Positions 50,543 through 62,569 of a stretch of 64,000 bases of DNA are shown here, piece after piece (within the stretch, counting starts at the first letter, position 1; every line of letters starts with the position of its first letter). The stretch is from the NCBI GenBank assembly GCA_036874045.1, contig CM072337.1, positions 23,906,001-23,970,000 on the forward strand, read 5' to 3'. This stretch comes from Cymodocea nodosa (Eukaryota > Streptophyta > Magnoliopsida > Alismatales > Cymodoceaceae). The translations under genes were made by a program, and so were the position numbers. The notes below the pieces were generated by a model. It was not told the origin of the DNA. It did no database searches and saw only the letters and a program-made list of their open reading frames with translations.

Positions 50543-51981
50543 TTACTCATTATGATGTTTGTAATATTTTAATTCACGACCATCCCACATTGCATACATA
50601 ATATTTTCACAAAATTTATCTTCAATTTCTTTTCTTTGCTCTTGTGTATTGTTCACAATAGTGTTAAGTATTTCATATTGTATTTCTACATTTGTAGAGT
50701 CTTCAACTTGTATATCACATTCATCTTCTTGTACTTCATCTTTAAGATCTTGACATAAGTCTGTTTTATCTGCTTTACGAATTAAGTTGTGAACTAAAAA
50801 ACATGCCAATACTATTTTTGCTTGAGTTGTGAAAGGAAATGGCATATATCCTCGTAATATTGCAAAACGATGTTTGACTACTCCAAATGTACGTTCAATT
50901 ACTGTCCTCAACTGTGAATGTCTATAGTTGAAGTTTTCCACTGCATTTGTTGGTTGTCGATTTCCTTCATATTCTGATAAGTGATATCGAACACCTCGAA
51001 ATGGACATATAAACTCAGGCCTATTTGGAAATCCAGCATCAACTAAGTAAAATTTACCTACATGTATTTGAACATCATTTGAAATAAATTCAATTTTGAA
51101 AATAAGGTAACATAAAGGTAGATCATAAGTTGTATACATTGTGGTACTTGCAAACCATTGCATTGAGTTGTTGCATCTTGAAGGAGTCGAGCATTAGCAG
51201 CTGAACCTTCCCACCCACTGAGAACATAAGTAAATTCCATATCAAAATTGCATGCATCCAATACGTTTTGTGACAATTCACCTTTTCTATTCTTAAATCG
51301 GGCATTCTTTTTTCCATAAATTGTGGCTTTAATGTGTGTACCATCAATAGCACCTATACAATCCTACTCATACCAAAAACAAATTTAATTAATATATAAA
51401 TGAATAACATGAAATATTAAAATAGAAATAAAGATTGAAGTGTGTACCTTGAAATATGGATAAACATTAACATCATTCTGAATTTGATTGTGTGTAGCAA
51501 CTTCATGTTTAATTAGAAGTATATCACCTATTTTTAATATAGCATTTATCATTTCATTGAAATATGTACTAACAGTCCATGTTGAGCGATGAAAACGCTC
51601 TCTGGTTACTCCATACCTTTGATTTTGTCCAACTGTTACTAAAAAAATAGCAAGTTTATCCTCTACGCTCATATTTCTACTATCTGATATTACTTTCATA
51701 TTTCTTAATAATCCACAAAATTGTGAAAAAACATGTTGACTCATTCGATAAATTTTCCTGCAATTGTATGCTTGATATGGTGACGATGGATCTAACAATC
51801 TTTGTACATATTGTGCTCCTTCCTTACTGTATATACGAGTGGTGGATGTTTGAATCCCATTTATAGTAATTCCGCATAGGAATTGCCATGTTCCCAATAT
51901 AACTTTTCTTTTTTTCTTCCTTCGTTCTTCGTCTTCATTAATAATGTACATAGACATCTTCATAAATTCCAATCCTTGCAT
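50543..51981 (-). CDS. PIF/Harbinger DDE transposase
   Basis: Three exons, 51981-51448, 51363-51156 and 51057-50543, give 1257 nt, 418 residues, with no interruption. Residues 70-150 form the helical DNA-binding region of the HARBI1/DDE_Tnp_4 type (YRMSQHVFSQFCGLLR, then MSVEDKLAIFLVTVGQ). The catalytic triad is visible: D185 in GAIDGTHI, D254 in YLVDAGFPN and E302 in TVIERTFG, with 47 residues between the last two, as in DD47E PIF elements. The usual SAND or SAHD motif after GWEGSA reads ANA, so its conserved Asp is absent. The enzyme cuts and pastes the element, normally with the ORF1 protein as partner. The stop lies close to the left end of the element. Confidence 0.92.
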
Positions 51982-52159
51982 CTGTACCTATCATATCAAT
52001 TATGATTTAATAAAGAAAACATAATAATAGCATACAATGCAAAACAATGCATACATCAACAAAATGTTTAGACCATGTTACGTAACATTAAGGATAACAC
52101 AAGTTCAATAAATTCAAACATGTTCAACAAAATTTAAATTTTTAAATGAAAAAAGCACA

Positions 52160-53259
52160 TCATTTCAAATTGAACTTCAACCATGAAGTTCTCATGTTCG
52201 GTGGTAGACGCCTAAATTGATTCTTCTTTGATTCTATCTCCAATAATTGCATTGCCTTGTATTTTTCTTCTTCTGTAAGATCTGTAAGTGAAAGTAAAAT
52301 AGTGAGAACATCATCTTCTTCACGATCTTTTTTCTCTAACAATTCCATCTTACTCTCCATGTATGCTAATTTCCTTTCTTCAATACATTGTGTAAATGTC
52401 ATCTTCTCCTTTTGGATCGATATCATGTTCTCTTGTAGTTGTATGGCACGCTCTGAGTATGCCATTTTCCTCGAATTTTCTTCCAAATCCTCACTAAAAT
52501 AATTCATAAGTGATACACCAACATTGTTCATTGTAGATGCCATAAGTTGTTGTGATTCAGCATGTGGACGTGGACGTTTTCCTTTACTGCATGAGTCTAC
52601 ATCATTTAAACTAGGAGAAGGAGTTTGTGTAGGAAAAGGATCTTGAGTTTCAGCCTCAAATTCCATAGTATTTTGTGTAAGAGGTACATTATCAAGGTTA
52701 TTTGTATCTTCATTCAAGTTCACAGCTACTCTCAGATTTGTTGTACTCATTTTAGTTGAGCCTGTTGCAAGATTTCCTTTAAATATTATTTGAAGCTGGT
52801 CATATATAGGACATGCTTTACCCTTGTACTGTGCACACTCTGGATGAACCTATTAGGAAAAAAAATATCAGTATAAATTATAAGCTAATCAAATGTTAAA
52901 TTTAAATTTGAAAAAATTCAACTAACCATAACAAATTCATCCCAAACTTCTTTTGCGATATCAGTATGTCCATGAATGTAGTTCCATCCCCAACCACTTT
53001 GTGCACCAATCTTTGTATAAATCTTGTACATTTGTCGTCATGTTTTCATTCGACTATCAATATTTTTCTTTTGGATGTTACCTCCTGTTTCTTTATTGTA
53101 ATCATCAATTACCTTCAGCCAAGTATCAACTCGTATATTTCCATCAGGAGTTTTACCATTACCCTCCTTAATAGCATCACACACCTTTCTTAATATCATC
53201 TCATCTGCTTGAACACTCCAACTAAAATAAGATCTTCCACATCCTTTCTTGTTTTCCAT
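52160..53259 (-). pseudogene. PIF/Harbinger ORF1, Myb/SANT-like DNA-binding protein with one stop
   Basis: Two exons, 53259-52927 and 52849-52160, would encode 340 codons. The first part (SYFSWSVQADEMILRKVCDA, ending in DSRMKT) and MYKIYTKIGAQSGWGWN are the Myb/SANT-like (Myb_DNA-bind_3) domain found in plant transposon ORF1 and host relatives. The second exon carries PHAESQ, a basic KGKRPRPH cluster and a long helical region. A single TGA replaces the expected tryptophan of the KTWRQMYK-type motif at 53040-53038 (codon 74); the rest is open. Thus ORF1 is probably inactive while the transposase is open. A short downstream ATG (MSTTNLRV, 52750) could give a C-terminal product only. Confidence 0.8.
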
Positions 53260-54874
53260 TTCCTAAGAATACATATATGAACAAAATATAAAATGCACCA
53301 CAACATAACATAGAGATGGACATTATCATAAACATTAGATTTACAATATACACCTATCAATTCAATTTTAGGAACATTGCAATTTCAAAGTCTGTAGATT
53401 GATGCAAAATGATGTCAGAAATATAATCCTAGAGAATTTCTTGAGGGGCATGTTATATTTTTATAGCTAAATTAATTTGGAATATAGACCTACGACAATG
53501 CCATGTGGTTGAAAACATGCCATCCAAATGCTTTATTTCTGTAGATCACCTTGTGTAAACATAAAAAACAAATCAGTTTCTATTTTGGCTTCTTTTTGTT
53601 TGTTGGCACAAGTGTGTATGTGTGGATCTCCATTTTCTTTTTGTGGGTGTTGGGAGTGGAACGAATGAACGATGACAGAATAGAAGCTGCAGCTCTTCTT
53701 GCATGACCCAGACCACCCTTATCCTCAGCATTCCTCCTCTCATTTCTGTTCTCACCCCCCCACTTCCCCAAACTTCAATGTTTGTTCCTCATCCTCCTTT
53801 TGTCTGGAAGACTCGGGGTTCGATCGAATTGGTCTTGGTGCTGGTGGTCTTTTTGGGTTCCCAGATTTCCTCACCTTGCTAGTTTCTCACGATTTTGGGT
53901 TGATACCGAGTTAATTTTTTTCTTCTAAGTGGAAAGCTCTGTTGGTGTTTTTGTGGGTTATCTAGGTTTGGCGTATTGGGTTTGGTTTGGAGAAGGTTCA
54001 TTGTGGTGGTACCCAAAAAATCTGGTTTTGGTGTACCTGTTCTGTTTCAATTCCAACCAATGCTTGTTCTGTCTTGGTATTAAGGAAGCCCTTTTTCTCT
54101 CTGCCTACAGAAAAGGGACCAGAAAAACTCCGGCCTCGATCAATTTCACCCCACGTTTTTCTTGTGATCACATTCTAAATGCTCAATGCGAATACCATAA
54201 TCAAAAATAAAATCATACCACTAGACGGAATGTACTTGTTCAACCAGCGTCGAGCATCGTGATGCACTGCAGGTCGAATGATCGGAGCTTCAGACGCAGG
54301 ACGGCTACAACGATCCAATCACGAACGACTCGCGAACGGTAGGACGACACGATCGGTAGGACGACTTGTCTGGGTGTTCGACGAGACAAGTGTTCGCGGA
54401 AGACGGTAAGGGCAAAAATCAATACCTTAGACCAGGGAAAGCATCTAACGGGGCGACGGTGAGCGCCAGCAGTCGGAGAGCATGAGATTCAGATGGTGAC
54501 AGAAGCAAGTGCAAGTCGGGGCGAGGGCTTCTACGTTCATTCAGGAGAAATAGAGACTTTCGATACTCGAAAGTGTCGGTGCCGACGAGCGTAAGGGGGA
54601 AACGATGAGGGGCCGACGAGCGCGTGGGCGAGGGCGACGATGCGCGTGATCGCGAGGACGACGAGTAGGAAGACGAGCGGGAGGGCGTAGAATCACGAGG
54701 GGCGGAAAATGAATTCCGACCTTTTAGGTTGGGAATTCATTTTCCCAACCTTTACACATACTTGGAATTCAAATTCCCAAGTAATTTGAATTCCAAAATG
54801 CACAAACAACTCATCACTCAGAATCTAACGAAAAAAATTTTCAATTCCGTCAAATTCGAAGTACACAAACCCCC

Positions 54875-55046
54875 TCTTGGTGTTCATTTTAGAACCTCAA
54901 TGACACCGATGCTTGACCGTTAGTTACTTAGTTCTATTATATAATCAAGTAGAGAAAACTCCACCCCATTAAATTAACATTCCAGGATAAAAACTTCAAC
55001 ACTAACCATGCAACTTTCCAATCATCGGCAACAATACAAGAAGGGG

Positions 55047-55097
<51 letters not shown>

Positions 55098-55299
55098 TTC
55101 CCCACAAACAACAGCGTTATTTTAAACATTACGATGGAGGAATGAGCCGACCAACTGCGCTGAAAATCTTAACCGCAACCTACCCATAACCAATTAACAC
55201 AACTCCAAAAGGAAAAATCGAAAGCTTATGGTCGAAACTTATAAAATGAAAAACGTGAACAATATAATAATCGGAGCACGTGGGTATCAACGATATGTG
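54875..55299. repeat. Intergenic with a long (TA)n microsatellite
   Basis: An uninterrupted (TA)n run of about 44 bp lies at 55051-55094. The flanks are A+T-rich with no gene. Confidence 0.85.
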
Positions 55300-56935
55300 T
55301 GATGATTGCCTGGAAGTTCATCGAAAATTGGGCTCTCAAAGAGTCCAGGCCCATGGGCTCAAGTCCAGTGTAGGCTTCATTCATTCATTCTAATCCGTTT
55401 CTCCACGAAAAGTCGAACAATAATCTCCATTTTCAAAATATGGATGATTTTAATGCGCGCGTTCACTTCTAGGAATCTTCTTACAGATTTGTCTCCTGAT
55501 AATTTTAATTTCATGTGGCCTAATTTTCAAGCTAATGCCACACTTGGACGGATTCCACGTTACCCCTGACTGAGAATCAGTTTATCCAAACTCAATTTTT
55601 TTGGGTAAACCTTGCAATGTCTCTGATCGATCATACACCCGTTCTCTTGGACACTCGATCCCTTTAAAAGGGGTCCCATCCTGTTGAAATTTTCAAAATC
55701 TTGGTGTTTCAGAAGGGAAAGGACTTTGATAACCTGGTTGAACAAACATTCACCGTGCTCTCTCTCCCCTTCGGTGACCGGTGACAACCCTATCTCCACT
55801 TTTGCCTGGAAATTAAAAAAAGTTGTAAAAGAATATCAAAAATGGGTTTTTTCAGAATCAAAACCCCTTGTTAAAAATCTAGATACCAAAACTGATTCAT
55901 CCCCTTGAAGATCTAGAAATCCGGCCAACTCATCTCTCTTAAAAAAGATCATCATAAGTGAAGAAAAATGGACTGGAAACAATGCTTGAGAATCTAATGA
56001 CACAGGGAGGGTGACCTTAACACCCTTCTTTTTCTTCCACAAGATTACCGATGTGAGAGTCAAGAAAAGATAATCTCGTCATTGTTCATTGATGGAAGTA
56101 ACTGTTGATTCCACAAGTCAAAAAATACTTGAGGTCTTTGAGAATCACTTATTTAACAGTGGTAATGATTTTTCCGTATATATAGATTAGTCTTGTATTC
56201 CCGTAAAGTTCCTCTCCTTGTTGAATCCCCCCTTTCGCGAAGAGGAAATCAAAAATGTACCTTTTAGAAGGTGGCAAAACACCTGGCACCCTGATAGTTT
56301 TCCAATATGCTTTTACTAGAATTAAAGTACTGGAAAATTTTGAAGAATGATCTGGTGAATCTTATTTATCTTCTTTCATGGTAGTAGCAACCCCGATATT
56401 CTAAAAACCCATAAATAATACCTTTCTTGCTCCAATCCCCAAAAAGGTGGAAGCTACTTATGCTTTCGAATTTCACTCATTTAATAAGTAACACCTAATG
56501 CACCTTCTTCAAGGACGAAGTTCTCTACAAGACTGCCTGCTTTCTACTCAAAAGACCCTTTTCTATCTCCATAACCATAATAAAAAAGCTTTGCTGATTA
56601 CAATTGATTTCGAAAAGGTTACTTGACTTTAGATAAATGTGTTTACCTTTGAGGAACTCAAAGGACTCACCTTTTTTCCTTTTGATTGCACCAAAGGATT
56701 ATTATAGATAAAAATGTATTCCACCAGTTCAAACTTTAATCGTTATTGGCACTTCTAGAGGTTTTTCCAATCAATTAAATGGTTTTAGGCAAGGAAAGCT
56801 GGCCTTTATCCCCCTTTCTCCTCCTTCTAATTGTAGCATATTTCTTAGAATTTTGAGTTTGGGAAAAGAAAAACATTATCATTCATGGCATGATCACTCG
56901 TCGTTGTGACGGTCCTTATATTCTTGATATCTAAA
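55300..56935 (+). mobile_element. Decayed LINE (L1-type), endonuclease to reverse transcriptase part
   Basis: Plus-strand translation in shifting frames gives pieces typical of plant LINE ORF2 in the right order. These are an endonuclease end (SLIDHTPVLLDTRSL, like SDHxPILL), then a linker like FAWKLKKVVKEYQKWVFSES and SKPLVKNLDTKTDSSP. Next come reverse-transcriptase pieces (PFREEEIKN, FPICFY, the YASEFHSFNLI area) and a NGFRQG-like site near 56790. Many stops and frameshifts make it a fossil. No 3' tail or target duplication was recognised. Confidence 0.75.
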
Positions 56936-57470
56936 AAAATCTGTTACTTAGAAAGTGTTTGTGTATGAGTGAAAGTAACGAGAAAAAAAGAGAGAGGGAA
57001 AATGATAAAAAAAAATATAATGTATTTGTGTTTAATGAAAAATGATAGAAAAGAAAATTTTACAAGAGAAAGTAAAGTTATCTTCTTTCTTAAGTTAGAA
57101 GATTTGAAAGTGATGAAAAATGAGAAAAAAGAAAGATAAAAGGAAATGTAATTTGTTAAATTTATATGTTAAAAAAAAAAAATTTATAATAATAATAATT
57201 TTTTACAATATGTTAAATTTATATATTATAAATTTAACCTTATAATATATAATATAATGTTACGAATAATGTAAATATTTTTAATTTTTTTTGTAAACTT
57301 GAGATGTCTATAAATATTTATATTTTATTATATTCTATTACTTTTTAAAATTTTTGAACATTTTTATCATTTTCTAGTCAATATACAAACACCATGATTT
57401 TAAACTTTCCAGTATTTTATTTTCTATTACTTTCTTAGTATATAAACAGAATTATTTTAAACTTTTGCTC
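56936..57470. repeat. A+T-rich segment with weak inverted ends, MITE-like
   Basis: GTGTTTGTGTATGAGTG near 56960 is roughly mirrored by TATACAAACACCATG near 57383, and AAAGTAACGAG by TTACTTTCTTAG. Between them is purine-rich, then A+T-rich non-coding DNA. It may be a short non-autonomous DNA element; the ends are not well enough matched to be sure. Confidence 0.35.
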
Positions 57471-60400
57471 CACAGGAAACTCCACTCTTTCGTAAAATAA
57501 TATTTGGTTTAATAATACCAAACCAAGTGACTGCTTTCCCACATTGCACTCCTGCCTAGGAAAATCATAAAATCACTGTGGTCTCAAAGCTGAGTTGTTC
57601 TTTTGTAATAATTTAATTTCCTACCCTTTATGCGACAAAAAAACAAGATCGAGTGACCTTAGAATCGGATTCAAATTTCCCACCTGCCAAGTAAAAGCGA
57701 GAAATCAACTGCTTTGTCATCGGTAAGATTAATCATTATAACATAGAGCGTACGAACCGCCTCTTGCTGTCTACCCATTGGATTTTCTACAAATCCACGC
57801 GTCGATTTCATCCCGTTCGAGAAGGAGAAGAAGAAGAATATACCAGTTCTCTCACTCATTTCATTTCATACGTGTTCGTGGATTTTTAAATCGTTGTTGT
57901 TTTTATTCGTTTTGAACGAGACATACGAATGGAATAATGGTTGATGTAGAGATAAATTCAGGGATCCAGCGCATGGTTTCCCTTCTTTCTTTCTTTATCA
58001 TTTTTTTGGCATGTCAAGAATTTGCTTCGTCGTCAAGCACTAAGCAAGGACTTCTTTCGTAAGTAAGTAGATAATAAATACGATTACGATTATTAAATGT
58101 GTAATGCACTCGTCTTGCAAGACTGGCAAGGAGGCGACGACTGGTGCACGACGCAGGAGCAAGAAACATGCGAGGGGCGCCGGGGAAGACGTTAAGAAAT
58201 GAAACCAACAACCGTATATAAACTTTCCTTAATTAATAAATAAAGGCTTGAGTATCTTCTTTTTTAATAAATCTGCAGTAAACCTCTGCCCCGTTCTTAA
58301 ATTAATTGAAAGCCTCCTCTCCTTACTTTTAAATTTTTGTCCCTTTCGATGGAAAATCTACCCTGTTATGGAATAATATATACTTGGTTTGATAGCAAAA
58401 AAAACTTAAAAGACAGTTTTCCTATGCATTTTCAATTCTCAAATGTGGACAAATTACTATTGCTAAAGTTATTTCTCTTCCACTATCATCAGTCTCTTTG
58501 TTGTTGAACTTTTAGATATCTTGTGTAAGTGTTCAAATTAATATATAATAGATTAGATTTCATAGAGTGAAATTTTAATTCAAATTCCATCTTATTGACA
58601 GAAGTATTAAATTCTGTCTATGCAAATAAATTTGAAAGGCTAAAACTCTCTCTGAAGGCAAACTTTTTAGCTTGCTTGATTGCTGGCAATTCTATTTTCA
58701 CTAAAGATAACCTGATCAAAACAGGGTTAAAAGGAAATGACACTTGCTCTAAGTATTGAAAATATCAAATATCCTTTTGTTAACCGTAAGTACCCGTTTG
58801 ATTTTTGATTTTTCCTTAAAAAGAGCCGTGTCATACTATAATAACATGATTTTATCAAATCTATTTTTTCACCTAAGCTTAAATTTTCATCCTATGCCCC
58901 CCATCTGGTATATTTTTATCTTCGCTTTTTTTAGGCTTTATAGTTTAATAAAAATAATATTAATTTTAGACGTGAAGTTGAGAATATTTCTTCGATATTT
59001 GATAAGATTTTGACATTTATTATTTGGCGTAGTTGTCGAAGTTAATAATGAAATCCAGTTGAAATGGAATCTATAGGTTGTTAAATCTACAAATAAAGCT
59101 AATGGCGACTTTCTCAACGGAAATGATTTTGATCTAACAAAGCAGAAAGAAAGGAAATCAATTGCCCTCAAGTCCTCTTCTTCACAGCTATTATTTATTT
59201 TCTATCTTTTTCTTCTCTTCTTTCATAGGCCTTTTGTTAGATTTTTAAACTTGTTTCAGGAACTTCCGTTAACGCTTTACTTCGGTTGTGGGCTTATAAT
59301 TAAAGTTTTTTTTTTTTTTTTTAATATTGATTACCTCTCGTCAACGACTAAACTTCAGTTTTCATTAGGATTCAATTAAGAAAATTATTATTGTCAAAAG
59401 CATGAAAAATAAATACGATTTGATTTTCTGTCTCAAAAGCATGTTATAATAAAAGCGTATATTCAAATGAAAACGGAAATCTCCAAACTTTGGACCATCA
59501 ATCAATATTTTAATAAAATTTTTTATGAAAAATTAATTTAACCATAATGGATTAATATATGAACAATTGTAATCTACATTGAACCTGAAGATTCATTTAG
59601 GTGGCAAAAAAACTCACCATCCTCCTCTTACTTGACCTCGGTTTGAACACGTGGCCTCCACCCACGACTGGGCGAAAAAAATTTGTAATCTACATTTGAA
59701 TTTTGAAATTTGCAATAAAAAAAACAATTCACAAAATATAGAATAAATTTATGTACTACTCCAATATTTTAAAAAGATAGTCCTTGTACCATAAGTATTT
59801 ACAACAAAAATTACTACAGATATTCAAACTTATTGAAGATCAAGAGTATAGGAACATGAAAAGAGTGTAAGCGAAAAATGAGACAAAGAGTATAGGAACA
59901 TGTGGGCGAGAGCGTAATTATGATGACTTGGGCAATGTTGGAACAGACATGGGAGCGATGTGTATTGCATTGGTTCTTGAAGATGTGACAAGATCGACTT
60001 TTGCTAAGCGAAGTAGTGTTCTTAGTTTAATGCATTGAACATCTTTCTACCTAACAATGCATTCAATCTCTTCCCATTTTTCTTCTAACTTTCTAAAAGA
60101 TAATTAGTTCTGGATAAGGAAGAGGAGTAGGATAAGAAGAAGAGGGCTAAGAAGCTATGCATGCGTGATGAAGAAGAAGAAGAAAAACGTGTGAACAATT
60201 CTCACTATTGATCAGTATTAAATGAATGAATGAATGAATTTCCATCACCCCGATAACCTTCTAAACTGACTGCCTACATTTGCAATGGTCTGGCCTCTTT
60301 TGTGGCGTACACGGACGACAAAAAAAGGCTACGTTCCTGGTCAAGTCGTCTTGTCCAGATACGTAATTTGCAGAGATCTATTGGTTTTAATAATAAGCTA

Positions 60401-61540
60401 AAACTTAAAGAGCCAAACGAGGTTATACCTTCGAATTCAAGCATTTCACATTAACACGTAGGATTTAAACTGGTTTGGTTCGCCACCGCGTCTACGGCTA
60501 ATCTCCACGTACACATCATCACTAACTTGTTTGTATAGAAAGAGAAGTTATTATAATACGCCAAGTATGAACACAACAATTCTCACGTGTTCACAAGCAA
60601 AATGAAAATAACTTTCGGGTGAAGGAGAGTGCTCCATTACACAAATAACTTTTAAATATCAACGAAGAAATGAAAATATTTAAAATTCGATCTGTTGGCC
60701 AGAAGTACATGTTCGGAATATCAAATCAAATCAAATCAAATAGTGCTCACTGTCGATAACCAAATCACATCAATCACAATTTTGTAACAGTCTTTTCAGA
60801 TTTTAATTTCAACGGTTCTTTTTAGGTAACAAAAACTTAACTAATGTTCAAACGAAATAAAAATCAATAATATTCCCAATAAATAAATCTAATGAAACTT
60901 TCAATAATATCCGATTACATATCAGATATATATATTACAATTCAAGTTTTCTTTCCAACAACATTTGAATTGTTAACTAATGCGTATTTACAAGTTCAAA
61001 TATCTCTACCAAATCAATTTTTCTTGTTTCTAAGAAGTAAAAACACGATATCATGACATATATTTATCAGATATGCATCATATTAATTTTTTTTTTTTTT
61101 TTCATCAGTCAAAATCTACGTAAAAGAAAGATCTCCAGCAAAGTTTTTCGTGTGGAAATAAAGTCCACTTCCACACGAAATCGAATTCGGAAGGGGTGAC
61201 ACCAAGAGTATACAGAAATGGTAATTTCTCTTTCTCTTCGTGCTTATCCTTTTAGAATGCTCTAATAATTAAGAAGAGAGGAGGGGGTCGGTGCCAAAGA
61301 AGCGAGAGAGGCGAGGCGAGGAATGATCAGTTTAACCTCGAGGTGAATAAATTCTGTTGCAAATTTAATTGCAACACATTCGTATTAGCAGAAAGCAATG
61401 AAAAGAATTTCATAAACTACAATAAGGCATGCATCAATTATTCTACAAAAAACATCATTACATTCACAGGTAACGAAATACATATGGTTTTCCAACTATC
61501 AAACACAACTTCATGAATTAGGAAAAAAAAAAAAAATCGA
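57471..61540. other. Intergenic DNA without a recognised gene
   Basis: A+T-rich, with only short frames lacking motifs. Simple repeats occur: GAAGAAGAA near 60172-60185 and (GAAT)4 near 60222-60238. The right end should include the 3' UTR of the zinc-finger gene. Confidence 0.5.
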
Positions 61541-62089
61541 TCAAGAACAAGAATCGACCACTACTGGAAGCCCAGGGGTGGAAGCAAGCAAGCGAATCTC
61601 GGCGTCGTTATCCGCAGGCGGCAGGTTCAGGTCCAACCCCAATATCGTCTTCTCGCCACCGCTACTTGTAGTACCAGTCTTCTTCTTCCTCACGTGTCCG
61701 CCGACGAGCAACCCATCGCCCAGGACACCCCTGTGCCGCCTCATGTGGCCGCCGAGTGCCTGTCCGGTGCTGAACTGGAGACCGCAGATGGGGCACTCGT
61801 GCGTCTTCGGCTTCGGCTTTGCCTGAGGTTCCCCGTTTAGGCCTTGGTTCAGCCGTGGCTTCTTGTGGCTGGCCCGGTGGCCGCCGAGGGCCTGGAACGA
61901 GGGGAACCTCCGGTTGCACGTCTTGCACTCGAACACGCGGCCGGTGGAGAGTGGTAGCATGTAGGCGTCGGCGTCGTCGACCCTTCCACCTGCGCCGGGG
62001 TTGGTCCCGGAGGAGAGAAGCATGAGGAAGTCGGCGACGTCGTGGACGTCCATCCCGCCTTCGTCTCCCGTGATTCCGAGCTTTTTCAT
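61541..62089 (-). CDS. ZAT: C2H2 zinc-finger transcriptional repressor, ZAT11/ZAT12-like
   Basis: Intronless minus-strand gene, 182 residues. Two single C2H2 fingers each carry the plant-specific QALGGH helix: [23 protein letters not shown] (helix 66-71) and [23 protein letters not shown] (helix 110-115), about 40 residues apart. The EAR repression motif LDLNLPP is at 152-158, and a short leucine-rich patch DFLMLLS is near the N-terminus. This domain order defines the C1-2i group (ZAT6, 7, 10, 11, 12 class), nuclear repressors in abiotic and oxidative stress and defence responses. Length fits ZAT11/12 better than the longer ZAT10 type. Coding DNA is GC-rich. Two W-box cores lie within 480 bp upstream, consistent with WRKY control. 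Antisense open frames over this region are shadows. Confidence 0.95.
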   Translation of the reverse strand: MKKLGITGDEGGMDVHDVADFLMLLSSGTNPGAGGRVDDADAYMLPLSTGRVFECKTCNRRFPSFQALGGHRASHKKPRLNQGLNGEPQAKPKPKTHECPICGLQFSTGQALGGHMRRHRGVLGDGLLVGGHVRKKKTGTTSSGGEKTILGLDLNLPPADNDAEIRLLASTPGLPVVVDSCS

Positions 62090-62305
62090 GCTGCAAATAA
62101 AAGTCTGTGTACTGCAGCTTCAAAATTTTTTACTTTACAACGGTGGTAGCGGTGATTGTGTGGCTTTTATTCGTTCACCGTAATCTGAAGTCGGATGGAA
62201 ATTAAAAATAAAATTTGTGCGTTAGTGGAAGAAAAGAAGGGGACATGAAAATGAATCCCCAAGCATACTAACTCTTCTACTTACGGGCATACAAGTCATG
62301 ATGAT

Positions 62306-62311
62306 GGTCAA
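62306..62311 (-). promoter_or_regulatory. W-box core upstream of the ZAT gene
   Basis: The minus strand reads GTTGACC, a W-box core (TTGACY), about 215 bp upstream of the start codon. Known WRKY target motif; single sites are common by chance. Confidence 0.4.
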
Positions 62312-62561
62312 CAGACTTCATTTCCTCCACTCGCCACGTTAGCCCTGACGGCGACGTGCATGGATGCACACGTCTCTCGCTTGTGTGTAAGCAGCTATGG
62401 CTTGTTCTAGACGAGCGGTTCCTTGGGTTTTTTTTCTTCTAAATTGGTAAAAGGAAAATATACGATTTCAAACACTACCAACCAAACGAAGTCATACGTG
62501 CATGGGTTGATCGGTGCTTAGGCATCGAGTCAAAGTCGTAATGCCCGATCTCATGTTCCAA

Positions 62562-62567
62562 GGTCAA
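62562..62567 (-). promoter_or_regulatory. Second W-box core upstream of the ZAT gene
   Basis: The minus strand reads TTTGACC, about 470 bp upstream of the start codon and in the same orientation as the site at 62306. Confidence 0.35.
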
Positions 62568-62569
62568 AA

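Larger units (their letters stand above)
50089..54874 (-). mobile_element. PIF/Harbinger DNA transposon, both ORFs present
   Basis: About 4.8 kb. The ends share an inverted terminal motif: GGGGATTGTTTGTGTAC at the left and, on the other strand, GGGGGTTTGTGTACTTC at the right. Both subterminal regions carry GAATTTGACGGAA. Inside, on the minus strand, lie an ORF1 with a Myb/SANT-like domain and a DDE transposase, the usual two-gene layout of the PIF superfamily. The 1.3 kb upstream of ORF1 (53570-54730) is GC-richer and would be the promoter and leader. A clear 3-bp target duplication could not be read, so the exact ends may be off by a few bases. The intact transposase suggests a young element or one still under selection. 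Confidence 0.88.

Noticed and set aside
61662-62123. Arg/Pro-rich minus-strand frame over the ZAT gene
   Set aside because: Shifted frame of a GC-rich gene; the zinc-finger frame has clear domains.
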